Below, one piece after another: positions 19,847 through 27,126 of a DNA stretch of 27,126 nt. The notes below the pieces were generated by a model. That model saw only the letters and a program-made list of their open reading frames with translations, was not told the DNA's origin and ran no database searches. Every line of letters begins with the position of its first letter. Positions within the stretch are counted from its first letter, which is position 1. The DNA is from a virus, in IMG/VR virus record IMGVR_UViG_3300013285_000060, positions 1-27,126 of that record. The stretch is one strand, 5' to 3'. The translations under genes were made by a program, and so were the position numbers.

Positions 19847-20815
19847 TTAACGGAAGCCACCATCCATGATAAAACCGGCGTCTTTGGCTTTGCCCATCAT
19901 CAACGCATCTGGATAACGTGCAACTTGAGGCGGTTTCATGTTGGTTCGCTTAATCGTAGACTTGGCTTGCGCTGCGTAGCTGCTAATCATTGCAATTTGT
20001 GTCTGATTAGATTTGCCATACATAGGCATTAAACGCTCTGCAAGGCACCAACGCAACGCCATGTTGTAACCCTGCGGCAATGTAATGGTGTCGGTCAGGT
20101 TTTGGAATTGCCTAAAAATGGTCTGCGTAAATAGATGCAACTCGCCTTGTGACGGGTTGGGAAACACATACACCGTGCCAAGAGTATCGGCAGGCATATA
20201 GTAGATCATCTTTGCCCACGGGCCGTTCAACTGCTTGATGCCAAGAGATTCGTATTCCTCAAGGCTCAGAATCGCTACTGGGTAGTCCAAGTAACCACCG
20301 GCAATGTTAGAGCCGCCCTGCGTGGTTGCAACCCGTACAAAGGCTGATTCAATTGTTAGTGGACGCTCGTAGTAGGCGCTAATCGTGGTGCTAGAGGTCG
20401 TTTGCGGAATGCTGACTGTGTAAGTACCAGCCTCATTGACATTGCCGCCAGCGCCCGTTCCAAAGCCCACAATGGTTGTTCCAGCCGTAATGCCTGAACC
20501 CGAAAGGGTCATCCCCATTGTGATACCGCCGTAGGTAATGCTTGTGACGGTTAACTGGTTGCCAGAAATTGAGCCTACAAATGTCGCACCTACAGACCCA
20601 CCAGGCCCAAGCGTGTATTGAACGGTGTTTTGCACGGTTTGGAAAATCAGTTCAGTCCGATAAAAGACCATCATGTTTTCGTTAGACCACTGCGCCAACA
20701 TATCGTTTAGCATATCTAAACCGTCTTGCGATTCATCCGAAGTTGGTGATTCACCAGCAGCCACCGCGCCAATGTCTTTCATTGAGCGAGTAATAATGTC
20801 AAGCGGTGTTGTCAT
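19847..20815 (-). CDS. Head-to-tail adaptor, P22 gp4-like, with an inserted beta domain
   Basis: A 322-residue protein, about twice the length of P22 gp4 (166). The N-terminus (IITRSMKDIGAVAAGESPTS, DGLDMLNDMLAQWSNEN) and the C-terminal helices (ITLPQGYNMALRWCLAERLM) match the gp4 family. Between YTLGPGG (68-73) and ERPLTIESAFVR (150-161) lies an insert of about 75 residues. This insert is a Gly/Thr-rich module (GSISGNQLTVTSI, GMTLSGSGITAGTTIVG), common in phage virion proteins as a surface or decoration domain. The core would attach to the portal and receive the gp10-like protein. The insert is unusual for this adaptor. Confidence 0.88.
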   Translation of the reverse strand: MTTPLDIITRSMKDIGAVAAGESPTSDESQDGLDMLNDMLAQWSNENMMVFYRTELIFQTVQNTVQYTLGPGGSVGATFVGSISGNQLTVTSITYGGITMGMTLSGSGITAGTTIVGFGTGAGGNVNEAGTYTVSIPQTTSSTTISAYYERPLTIESAFVRVATTQGGSNIAGGYLDYPVAILSLEEYESLGIKQLNGPWAKMIYYMPADTLGTVYVFPNPSQGELHLFTQTIFRQFQNLTDTITLPQGYNMALRWCLAERLMPMYGKSNQTQIAMISSYAAQAKSTIKRTNMKPPQVARYPDALMMGKAKDAGFIMDGGFR

Positions 20816-20818
20816 TTT

Positions 20819-21085
20819 TTATGCCTTAAATTGTTCTGCTCGGGCTTCTATCTCATAGGGATTGAGGAAATAGCCATACCGAATATTCCAGTAAAGATAC
20901 TTTACCATGTAGACCAGTTTGCCATCTGTTTGCATTTGCTTCAGGTGCGTCTGCTCATGGCGTACCAAACCAACATCTTGCTCAAAGCCTGGCACAAAGT
21001 AAATGTCACCCCACAAGCTAGTCCAACCTTGGAATTTCATCCGGTGCATAAACCAGAGCAAAGGGCCAGAGGCTACTTTAATCAT
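20819..21085 (-). CDS. Small HEXXH-motif protein, putative metallopeptidase-like
   Basis: An 88-residue protein from the ATG at 21085, chosen for the TTGGAG upstream and the ATGA overlap with the preceding stop. RHEQTHLKQ contains HEQTH, the HExxH zinc motif. A NPYEIEARA segment about 35 residues later gives Glu residues that could be the third ligand, as in gluzincins. The protein is short for an enzyme. Similar HEXXH mini-proteins occur in podovirus structural regions without known function. It could trim a virion protein, or bind zinc structurally. Both options are inference. Confidence 0.65.
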   Translation of the reverse strand: MIKVASGPLLWFMHRMKFQGWTSLWGDIYFVPGFEQDVGLVRHEQTHLKQMQTDGKLVYMVKYLYWNIRYGYFLNPYEIEARAEQFKA

Positions 21086-21420
21086 GTTTGGCTCCAAGGT
21101 AATGCTGGCTCGGACATCTGTTTAGAAACTTGACTAGCCATCTGTGCGGCTACCTGTGCTTCAACATCATCTTTAAGCAGTTTGATGATTGTGGTTTGGT
21201 CATCCAAAGTAATCACTTTGGGAACAAAGCACCAGTCCAAAACTTGTTGTTCAGTTAATGTTTCGTAAGCAATAAAGGAATCGCTTGCAGCAAGTTCACG
21301 GATACCAGCCGCACCTGTAGTTAACTCATTTTCTGTTGCATCACAACGCCAATGAACGTGCGTAATCAAATTGGCGTCACCAGTGACCGAAACTTTTTCA
21401 ATTGACCATTTGTAAATCAT
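21082..21420 (-). CDS. Tail-fibre-associated small protein (DUF7936-like)
   Basis: A 112-residue protein beginning MIYKWSIEKVSVTGDANLIT, then HVHWRCDATEN and LTEQQVLDWCF. It matches a small family found just downstream of tail fibre genes in many phages. The C-terminal helix (DDVEAQVAAQMASQVSKQM) is a likely coiled coil. It may chaperone or cap the adhesin encoded directly upstream. That role is a positional inference. Confidence 0.65.
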   Translation of the reverse strand: MIYKWSIEKVSVTGDANLITHVHWRCDATENELTTGAAGIRELAASDSFIAYETLTEQQVLDWCFVPKVITLDDQTTIIKLLKDDVEAQVAAQMASQVSKQMSEPALPWSQT

Positions 21421-21424
21421 AATC

Positions 21425-22276
21425 TTAAAATATAAAAAAGAAGTTGCCGGTAGATGTTACAAGTGGAGTGTATGTAATGATGATGATGTTACCGCCACCA
21501 GCGCCACCAGTTGAAATTGTAGAAGAAGCAGAACCGCCACCGCCACCACCATAAAGACCACCAGCACCACCAACGGTTGTTGTTGTACCGTCACCAGCAC
21601 CACCACCACCGCCTCCTGAGTAAACAGAAGTACCAGCGCCGCCCACAGTGCCAGAACCTGAAGCTAATCCTCCTAAGCCACCGTTACCAGCGCCAGTACC
21701 ACCAGTACCAGCGCCATTGTTTGTTGAAGAACCGGCTGTACCGCCATTGCCGCCGCCACCTCCACGCCCAATGGTTGGGTTTGTTGTAGTGTTTGTACCA
21801 CCTGCGCCACCCGCACCATTAGGGCCAGCAGCGCCACCTCCACCTCCACCCGCCCCTGTAGCTGATAAACGCCCAGCTCCACCAGTGCCCCCGTTAAAAC
21901 CAACTGTCTCGTAACTAACGCCGTTGATAAGACACTGGCGACTCCCAGCAGACCCGCCGTTGATACCATTTGGGCCGCTACCTTGCCCACCTTTGACTAA
22001 TGGGCCATAAGTTGGCCCACCGGGGTCTTGCAAACCTTGCCATAAACCATCGCCATCGTAAGTTTTTGCTGTTACATACCCAGCAGCATCCGAGGCTTTT
22101 AATGGTACGTTGGTTGCTTTTACATAACCGCCACCACCGCCACCACCAACTGAATACGTTGCCGCACCTGTTCCTGGAGTACCACCGGCCCCATACATCT
22201 CAATGGTATTGGCGGCATCATTCCAATCAGCAGGAAGATTCCATGTACCAGAGCCGGTAAGGGTTACTATTGTCAT
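21425..22276 (-). CDS. Glycine-rich tail adhesin
   Basis: A 283-residue protein. The N-terminus (TIVTLTGSGTWNLPADWNDA) is a small beta domain. From about residue 44 there are many poly-Gly tracts (GGGGGGGYVKATNV, GAGGGGGGAAGPNG, IGRGGGGGNGGTAG), then GGAGGGNIIIITYTP and a very hydrophobic end (GNFFFIF). Poly-Gly tracts of this kind form polyglycine-II sandwiches in the gp38 adhesins of T-even phages, where the loops between tracts bind host receptors. The same use here is inference. The start is coupled to the previous stop (TAA, one base gap). Base composition on the coding strand is strongly G-biased. Confidence 0.7.
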   Translation of the reverse strand: MTIVTLTGSGTWNLPADWNDAANTIEMYGAGGTPGTGAATYSVGGGGGGGYVKATNVPLKASDAAGYVTAKTYDGDGLWQGLQDPGGPTYGPLVKGGQGSGPNGINGGSAGSRQCLINGVSYETVGFNGGTGGAGRLSATGAGGGGGGAAGPNGAGGAGGTNTTTNPTIGRGGGGGNGGTAGSSTNNGAGTGGTGAGNGGLGGLASGSGTVGGAGTSVYSGGGGGGAGDGTTTTVGGAGGLYGGGGGGSASSTISTGGAGGGNIIIITYTPLVTSTGNFFFIF

Positions 22277-22277
22277 A

Positions 22278-23264
22278 TTAAGCTACCGCCAAACAGCGCC
22301 ACTTGGTTGTGGCTACGTTCCAGATAAAACCAACGTCCAACCGGTTGGTAGTCACCGTGGTAGTTGGCAATGCGGTAGTAGATGCCTCAAACGATGCACC
22401 CCAGATAATTCCAACAGCAGCAGTTCCTGTAATTGAAATCAACAACTTTTGACCATTAACAGGAGTGCCGGTTAGATTGGTCGTAAAAGACGTAATGGCT
22501 AGGGTTTGACCCGTAATGACCATCATGTCGTAGCTGTCGGTATTCAGTGTAGGGGTTGCGCTATTGGCAGTGCTTGCAAGGACGCGAGGAGTAAATCTTC
22601 CTGTTGCAGACAAATTGCCACTGGTATCCAACGTCATTGCCGCAGTGCCACCATTGGTTCCAAATCCAAGCGGTATAGCACTGCCTGTGGTAATCCCTTT
22701 TCCGCTTGTAGCAATGCTTACGTTTCCAGCCACAATATTAAAATTTCCACTGCTGTCAACACGAATACGCTCTAATACTCCACCACCAGCCGCATCAGCA
22801 GTAGACACAGTAAATGCAGATTGTGCATAAGCAGAGCCAGTCCTAATAAATTGCAGATTACCAATTGAATTAATACCTGCTGTGTATGCTTCTATACCAA
22901 CACCAGAACCTGCTGGGCCTGATGTGTTGTTTAAGCGAATATTAAAAACTGTAGCTAAAGAAGCTGTTGCGTCAACTTGTAATTTTGTTTGCGGAGATGC
23001 AGTACCAATACCAAAAAACCCATTGTTAGTACCAGCACCCAATATTGTTGCATACGTTGTTGCATTTGCCTGAAGATTTAGTGTCGTACTGGCTGGCGCA
23101 CCAAATGTTGCTGCTGAAAAAGACAAACCACTTACAGCCCTACCTGCGGTTAAATTTGCTACTGTTACTTGTGTGGTAGCACTACTTTGAACAACAGGCA
23201 AAACCTCCGTACCCGCCAAAGGCGTAGTAGCGGAAGTTAATGCTGATATTTTGGCGTTTGCCAT
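22278..23264 (-). CDS. Tail fibre protein
   Basis: A 328-residue protein. The N-terminus MANAKISALTSATTPLAGTE followed by VLPVVQSSATTQVTVANL is a standard fibre attachment start. The middle has strands with Gly turns (FFGIGTASPQTKLQVDATAS), typical of phage fibre shafts. The C-terminal part (about 240-328) with MMVITGQTLAITSFT...GTPVNGQKLLISI is a domain common to many tail fibres. It lies between the tailspike and the Gly-rich adhesin genes. No peptidase (intramolecular chaperone) motif is seen. There is no obvious ribosome site, so translation is likely coupled. Confidence 0.75.
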   Translation of the reverse strand: MANAKISALTSATTPLAGTEVLPVVQSSATTQVTVANLTAGRAVSGLSFSAATFGAPASTTLNLQANATTYATILGAGTNNGFFGIGTASPQTKLQVDATASLATVFNIRLNNTSGPAGSGVGIEAYTAGINSIGNLQFIRTGSAYAQSAFTVSTADAAGGGVLERIRVDSSGNFNIVAGNVSIATSGKGITTGSAIPLGFGTNGGTAAMTLDTSGNLSATGRFTPRVLASTANSATPTLNTDSYDMMVITGQTLAITSFTTNLTGTPVNGQKLLISITGTAAVGIIWGASFEASTTALPTTTVTTNRLDVGFIWNVATTKWRCLAVA

Positions 23265-23273
23265 AATTTATGT

Positions 23274-25079
23274 TTAACCCAAAACCAACAATGACCAACT
23301 TAAAACAATAGATAACGGATTGGTATTTGTTAATCTAATTGATGCTCCGCTACCTGTAACTGTTAAATTTGCAGAACCTATTGTGTTAACAATAATTGAA
23401 ATACCAGAACCAACAATCATTGCATTTGCATACCAAACAACACCGCCACCAGATTGAGTAACAGACAACATCATTTTTGTTGCAGCAATTGTGTTGGTGT
23501 TAACAATGTCCGCAGTCCCATTTATAGCCAATGTTCCGGTTGTGCCAGAATAACTGTTAACATAATTGCTTGTTACATTATTAGCAACATAGTTAGTTAG
23601 AGGCAAATTGTTATTTGGCCCTAAAAATACTTGGTTAATGTTTTGATAAATAACTGAGCAATTTCTTGTTGTAACTTGAGTTGGCAATAAAGTAGAATCA
23701 ACCCTATATACAACACAATTATTAGTCGGCGTTGCACTAAAAGAACTAGAAACTTCAGTCATTACCAATGTACAAGAACCATCTTGCAAAAGAATTGGGT
23801 TTGTACCGTTAACAATAAAGCAATTATCCATTGTTACTGTGCCAACTTGCAAAGACAAAGCAGTTGCGCCATATCCCTCAAACCAGCATCGAATAATGTT
23901 TACAATTCCTTTTCCAGGCGATTCACCCGGATAAGAAACTTGTATTGCTGGCCCAGCACAGCTTCCTTGGAAAATACAATCTTCAATGTGCAACACACCA
24001 CCAGCGCCATTATTAACATTGGTTTCGTCTGGATTTTTGCGAATGATGATTGAGTTTTGACTATTGTTAATAAAGTAAACGCTTTTAATCCAAGTTAAAT
24101 TGGGTTTAATAATAGCGCCACTTGTAGTCAACTGCTGAATAAGAAAACCATAGGTGCATGATTCAATTGCCCCGCCTTTAAAGTCATAGATGCAAGCCTC
24201 TGAGCCTATATTTTTAACAGCGTAGGTAAAACCGTAAAAATTAAGATTTTCAAATAAACAATTGCTTATTTGCTGAACCAGCAAACCAGTATACCCAGTA
24301 TTGTTGCTTCGAATCATCAGATTTTTAATCTGAACAGGAGTTGCAGTTATAGCTTGGCTGTTTGCTGGCAAAACAGAAATAGCCGTGCCTCCAGTAGCAG
24401 TCCAATTGATACAAGCCTCACCAATACCAATTAAGTCGCAAACGCTGTAATTTGAAACAACATTGATAGTTGATGAAATGTTATATACGCCTTGCGGAAA
24501 AATCACAGCAACTTTGGTAATTGGAAAGCTGCCTCCAATGCTAGGTGTAGAACTCAACGATCTACGATATTTAGTCCACGCATAGGTAATAGCAGCCTGA
24601 ATAGCTGCTGTGCTATCAATGACCCCACTTGGGTCAGATACCGCACCAAAGTCCAAAATACTGACAGTTTCACGCAATTTAGTTTGCACCGTGGTGGCTA
24701 CAGCTCCTGTACCACCTTGCGTATATCCAACAAGAGAAGAACCAGAAGATGCAGCAAACGTAGCATAAATATTAGCTGGGTCAGATGCACCAGAAATATT
24801 GTCGTATGTGCCAACAGTAATGCTTGCAGAAGTTTTTAACACAAACTTATATGTTTGGCCTTGGCTTAGCCAAATCTCACCACCAAAAGGCATTCGTCCT
24901 GCTGAGTCCAGCACAATCGGATTCGAGTGGGCTATTGAACCTGCGCTAGTCGTATATGCGGCTTGAGGCGTTGTAGTGCCTGCGGTGTAGGTGTAGACAA
25001 GACCGCCAGCTAAAGGAACACCGTTGTTATCAAAAAACTGTGCGCCAGCCCCTGCCAGCAAGGAAAGATTGACGGTCAT
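23274..25079 (-). CDS. Tailspike with right-handed beta-helix (pectate-lyase-like)
   Basis: A 601-residue protein. Residues 1-98 are a conserved N-terminal module (LAGAGAQFFDNNGVPLAGGL, then LDSAGRMPFGGEIWLSQGQT and GTYDNISG) that anchors many phage fibres and spikes. After a linker, TKLRETVSILDFGAV (133-147) opens a Pectate_lyase_3-type beta-helix (IFPQGVYNISSTINV, later repeated strands ending in Asn). Such spikes usually cleave or bind surface polysaccharide. The catalytic residues cannot be assigned by eye. The C-terminus (LSIVLSWSLLVLG) is hydrophobic. AAGGGG precedes the ATG. Confidence 0.85.
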   Translation of the reverse strand: MTVNLSLLAGAGAQFFDNNGVPLAGGLVYTYTAGTTTPQAAYTTSAGSIAHSNPIVLDSAGRMPFGGEIWLSQGQTYKFVLKTSASITVGTYDNISGASDPANIYATFAASSGSSLVGYTQGGTGAVATTVQTKLRETVSILDFGAVSDPSGVIDSTAAIQAAITYAWTKYRRSLSSTPSIGGSFPITKVAVIFPQGVYNISSTINVVSNYSVCDLIGIGEACINWTATGGTAISVLPANSQAITATPVQIKNLMIRSNNTGYTGLLVQQISNCLFENLNFYGFTYAVKNIGSEACIYDFKGGAIESCTYGFLIQQLTTSGAIIKPNLTWIKSVYFINNSQNSIIIRKNPDETNVNNGAGGVLHIEDCIFQGSCAGPAIQVSYPGESPGKGIVNIIRCWFEGYGATALSLQVGTVTMDNCFIVNGTNPILLQDGSCTLVMTEVSSSFSATPTNNCVVYRVDSTLLPTQVTTRNCSVIYQNINQVFLGPNNNLPLTNYVANNVTSNYVNSYSGTTGTLAINGTADIVNTNTIAATKMMLSVTQSGGGVVWYANAMIVGSGISIIVNTIGSANLTVTGSGASIRLTNTNPLSIVLSWSLLVLG

Positions 25080-25088
25080 AGCGACCCC

Positions 25089-25352
25089 TTATTCGTAGTA
25101 GACGGTGCACTTCACAACGCCGCTAATAACCACATAGAGGCCATTGGCAATGTTTAGTCCATCAAAGAAATTGTAATTTGTAGCGGCAACAGGAGTAAAC
25201 ACGCCAAGCACCGTAACACTTGTTCCAGAGGTTTGCGTGTCGTAAATCGTGATTACGGGGGTATTAGATGCGGCGCTGACAAAAATGCCTTTTAGCTTTG
25301 CCGGTGCGCTTTTGACCAGAGTCGTTGCTTCAATATAGGCTATGTTGGACAT
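25089..25352 (-). CDS. Small structural protein (87 residues)
   Basis: The ATG has GAAAGGG upstream. The protein is beta-rich (VITIYDTQTSGTSVTVLGVF, then GLYVVISGVVKCTVYYE) with no enzyme motif. It resembles short phage virion proteins that sit between head and tail genes, so decoration or fibre attachment is plausible. It lies just after a terminator and a candidate promoter, so it would start the tail transcription unit. Confidence 0.6.
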   Translation of the reverse strand: MSNIAYIEATTLVKSAPAKLKGIFVSAASNTPVITIYDTQTSGTSVTVLGVFTPVAATNYNFFDGLNIANGLYVVISGVVKCTVYYE

Positions 25353-25375
25353 GGCAATCCCTTTCAGTTCATCAA

Positions 25376-25381
25376 ATTATA
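25376..25381 (-). promoter_or_regulatory. Candidate -10 element before the tail genes
   Basis: The minus strand has a perfect TATAAT 24 bases before the ATG at 25352, directly downstream of a strong terminator. No good -35 is found (best 2 of 6). If used, it would restart transcription of the tail genes after the coat unit ends. Otherwise these genes depend on readthrough. Confidence 0.35.
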
Positions 25382-25391
25382 TGCATTAAAA

Positions 25392-25420
25392 GAAAAAAAG
25401 CCACCCCTTGCGGGAGTGGC
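25392..25420 (-). terminator. Rho-independent terminator after the coat/head-protein genes
   Basis: On the minus strand GCCACTCCC pairs with GGGTGGC around a small GCAA-like loop (one mismatch or bulge), followed by a run of seven T. It stands 24 bp past the stop of the gene at 25444-25866. This could make coat and small head protein messages far more abundant than the tail messages. Confidence 0.75.
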
Positions 25421-25443
25421 CTTCTTTGCTACATCATGCCGTT

Positions 25444-25866
25444 TTAAGGCAAGAATGTCAGGTCGTAACCGTAGATGAACACATCAGCGGTAGCTGCTGC
25501 GCCCTGGGCGGTTGTGTTGCGAACATACAGATTCAAACCGGTGATTGCATCGGTAGAACTTGCTGCGCTGTTTATAACTTTAGCCGCCGTGGTTGCGCCC
25601 GTGGGGGTCGTAGCTGACAAGACAGCCGTACCACCAGCTGCAGGGGCGGTGTAAACCGCAAATGCCGCAGTGGTCAAGCTGGTGCTTGCATTGCTCAACA
25701 CTACATAGGCAACGCTTACACGACCCGCGACCAAGATCGGGGCAATAGTGTCACCTACGGAGTTGAGATTGACCGATTGCGCCGATGCGATCAAGCGAAT
25801 TGCCTGGTTGCTCGACAACTGAATCGGATGGTTGCTTACAGTGGTTGCTGCGCCTGGATTAGCCAT
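25444..25866 (-). CDS. Small head-associated protein, putative decoration protein
   Basis: A 140-residue protein, rich in Ala, Thr and Ser. The N-terminus (NPGAATTVSNHPIQLSSNQA) and the following strands (IAPILVAGRVSVAYVVLSNA, AAFAVYTAP) suggest an all-beta fold. It lies directly after the coat gene, before a terminator, in the place where many phages encode a head decoration or stabilising protein. AAAGGAA precedes the ATG. The family is not named; the role is from position. Confidence 0.6.
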   Translation of the reverse strand: MANPGAATTVSNHPIQLSSNQAIRLIASAQSVNLNSVGDTIAPILVAGRVSVAYVVLSNASTSLTTAAFAVYTAPAAGGTAVLSATTPTGATTAAKVINSAASSTDAITGLNLYVRNTTAQGAAATADVFIYGYDLTFLP

Positions 25867-25892
25867 GATAGTTTCCTTTCTTTAGAGGTTGA

Positions 25893-27113
25893 TTAGGAAG
25901 CCACTCGGCAAGCCAGTTCAGCGTATAGAGGTGCCCAACCGTAAAGCACATCAACGCGAGTCGGGATGGAATCGTTGTTAATTGTGTACTGACGGACGAT
26001 ACGCATCGAGAGGCCCAAATCTTTATCCGACGCACGGCCAGCAAAGACAACCCCATCAGGCAAATCAAGATCAGCACAGCCAAGTACAAATGCGTTCTTA
26101 TGCATAACAATGTTTTGCGGAGAAACAGCACCGGCTTGGTTAAACGGGGTCACGGCAGAAGCACCAGGGCTAGTGACGGACACGTTTTGGAACTGACCAG
26201 CGGAGATAACAGCAGGGCTAACGGTAACGGCATTACCACTAATAGCGGTTATGACGAAATTACGCAGCTTGTTGCTACCATAGGCTTGACGATTCTGTGG
26301 GTTAACAGCATACACACCAGCGATAGTGAAGGTATCACCAACCAAAGGAGTGAACGTGCCGGTTTTAGACAACGTGAGGGACGATGTTGACGCCCAACCA
26401 GTAGTCAAAATGCCGGTATCCGTGCTAGTGTTGATAGTCGCAGTTCCAATGTATGAACCAAAAGTTTGAGCAGAAATATTTTGATCCATCTTCCAGTTCA
26501 TGCCAGCGGAGTCGCGGCCCATCATGCCCTTGGTATATTGCATTCCAATGCGGTCATTAGGTACAAACAAGCCCTTCAAGCTATCCACAATTGTCGCGCC
26601 GGTGAACGGTTCGATAATGCATGAACGGCGACCATCGCGGGGCGCACCTTCAGCGTCCAAGTAGGCTTGGGCGGTTAGGTAGGTCAACAACGATGTAGGA
26701 GGGGTTCCAGCAGTACCTACGATATTGGCGGTGTTCAGCTTAGCCATAGTCGTGCCGTCAAAGTCGATTTTATTCGCTACGGCGGCAACGGCGGGCTTCA
26801 AGACGCGATCAGAGAAAGCGTCAAGGCTTAGTGCCAAGTCTTGCGTGGTAAATTGCGTATCAACGTGGAACTGGGTAGTCAACGTCAATGGGCTGCTTGT
26901 TTCGTTGAAATCTTCAACGTTTAAAGCGGGGCCGCTTGTACCAATAAAACGACCAGGACGGCGAATATTTAGGGTTGCTCCAATTTTGGCCCCAGTAACC
27001 GCAAACTGATCGTCATAGCTACGCATGACTTCAGAGGAGAAAGTCAACTCATTTTCCAAGACCATCAACGCTTCGTTGGTAATCATGGAGATGGTAAGCA
27101 GATTATTGCTCAT
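25893..27113 (-). CDS. Major coat protein, P22 gp5-like
   Basis: A 406-residue protein, near P22 gp5 (430). The N-terminus LLTISMITNEALMVLENELT, then YDDQFAVTGAKIGATLNIRR and VEDFNETSSPLTL...HVDTQFTTQDLALSLD matches the P22 coat family (NMITxEALxxLxN...RxPxRF). VFAGRASDKDLGLSMRIVRQ and RVDVLYGWAPLYAELACRV match the C-terminal part. It builds the icosahedral shell with the HK97 fold. A Ser/Thr/Gly-rich segment (around 230-310) may be a surface-inserted domain. AAGGAAATGAA precedes the ATG. The next gene upstream (outside the window) is probably the scaffold. Confidence 0.9.
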   Translation of the reverse strand: MSNNLLTISMITNEALMVLENELTFSSEVMRSYDDQFAVTGAKIGATLNIRRPGRFIGTSGPALNVEDFNETSSPLTLTTQFHVDTQFTTQDLALSLDAFSDRVLKPAVAAVANKIDFDGTTMAKLNTANIVGTAGTPPTSLLTYLTAQAYLDAEGAPRDGRRSCIIEPFTGATIVDSLKGLFVPNDRIGMQYTKGMMGRDSAGMNWKMDQNISAQTFGSYIGTATINTSTDTGILTTGWASTSSLTLSKTGTFTPLVGDTFTIAGVYAVNPQNRQAYGSNKLRNFVITAISGNAVTVSPAVISAGQFQNVSVTSPGASAVTPFNQAGAVSPQNIVMHKNAFVLGCADLDLPDGVVFAGRASDKDLGLSMRIVRQYTINNDSIPTRVDVLYGWAPLYAELACRVAS

Positions 27114-27126
27114 TTCATTTCCTTAA

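Noticed and set aside
21577-21914. Plus-strand Pro- or His-rich frames across the Gly-rich adhesin.
   Set aside because: They are the mirror of the GGN codon runs on the minus strand; low-complexity antisense frames are expected there.
15828-25079. A diversity-generating retroelement acting on the tail genes.
   Set aside because: No reverse transcriptase gene and no template/variable repeat pair with A-specific differences is visible in the window.
1-27126. tRNA genes, CRISPR arrays or insertion sequences.
   Set aside because: I saw no cloverleaf-like segment in the short gene gaps, no regularly spaced repeats with unique spacers, and no transposase or terminal inverted repeats.

Overview
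The window is part of a podovirus-type dsDNA bacteriophage genome with P22-like virion genes. Diagnostic proteins are a P22-type coat protein, the head-to-tail adaptor (P22 gp4-like), the packaged-DNA stabilisation protein (gp10-like) and three consecutive large Ala/Gln/Gly-rich proteins in the position of the P22 ejection proteins. The replication and recombination genes (YdaS-, YdaU-, NinB- and YbcO-type) are lambdoid families common in phages of Beta- and Gammaproteobacteria. The moderate GC, the tail-fibre modules and the small gene families suggest a betaproteobacterial, possibly freshwater, host; this host guess is inference. No integrase, CI-type repressor, portal, terminase, tRNA or CRISPR array is visible. 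Portal, scaffold and terminase genes probably lie to the right of the coat gene, outside the window.

Layout. (A) 1-4676, minus strand: leftward early operon. From promoter to distal end it reads Cro/YdaS-like regulator, YdaU-like replication initiator with an iteron array inside it, a small unknown, a DnaB-type helicase, a small unknown, a PD-(D/E)XK (VRR-NUC-like) nuclease, NinB, a YbcO-type HNH protein, a ferritin/Dps-like protein, a Met/Lys-rich peptide, a Cys-rich protein, a GroES-like co-chaperonin and the start of a gene that leaves the window. (B) 4677-4820: divergent control region with two copies of the palindrome TCACAAATGTGA, each tied to a -10 element. (C) 4821-8756, plus strand: rightward early operon, tightly coupled by ATGA stop/start overlaps. 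It holds several microproteins, an ERF annealing protein, a YqaJ/lambda-exo-like nuclease, a small protein with an SSB-like acidic tip, and many small unknowns. (D) 8676-10512, minus: lysis cassette (XhlA-like protein, coiled-coil membrane protein, holin, a mini-protein resembling the holin C-terminus, GH108 endolysin). (E) 10521-27113, minus: virion genes. In transcription order these are coat, small head protein, terminator, small protein, tailspike, two fibre/adhesin proteins, a small tail protein, an HEXXH protein, gp4-like, gp10-like, a repeat-rich fibre, a cupin-like protein and three ejection-type proteins.

How it works together. The Cro-like protein presumably sits on the two mirror-image operators and controls both early promoters. 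The left arm supplies theta-type replication (initiator, in-gene origin, helicase) and the right arm supplies annealing-based recombination (exonuclease, ERF, SSB-like protein). The late leftward transcript makes the particle and then the lysis proteins. The observations most worth following are the in-gene iteron array, the paired operator/promoter modules that place transcription starts on AUG codons, the holin C-terminal duplicate, the phage co-chaperonin, and a composition-shifted ORF bracketed by direct repeats.
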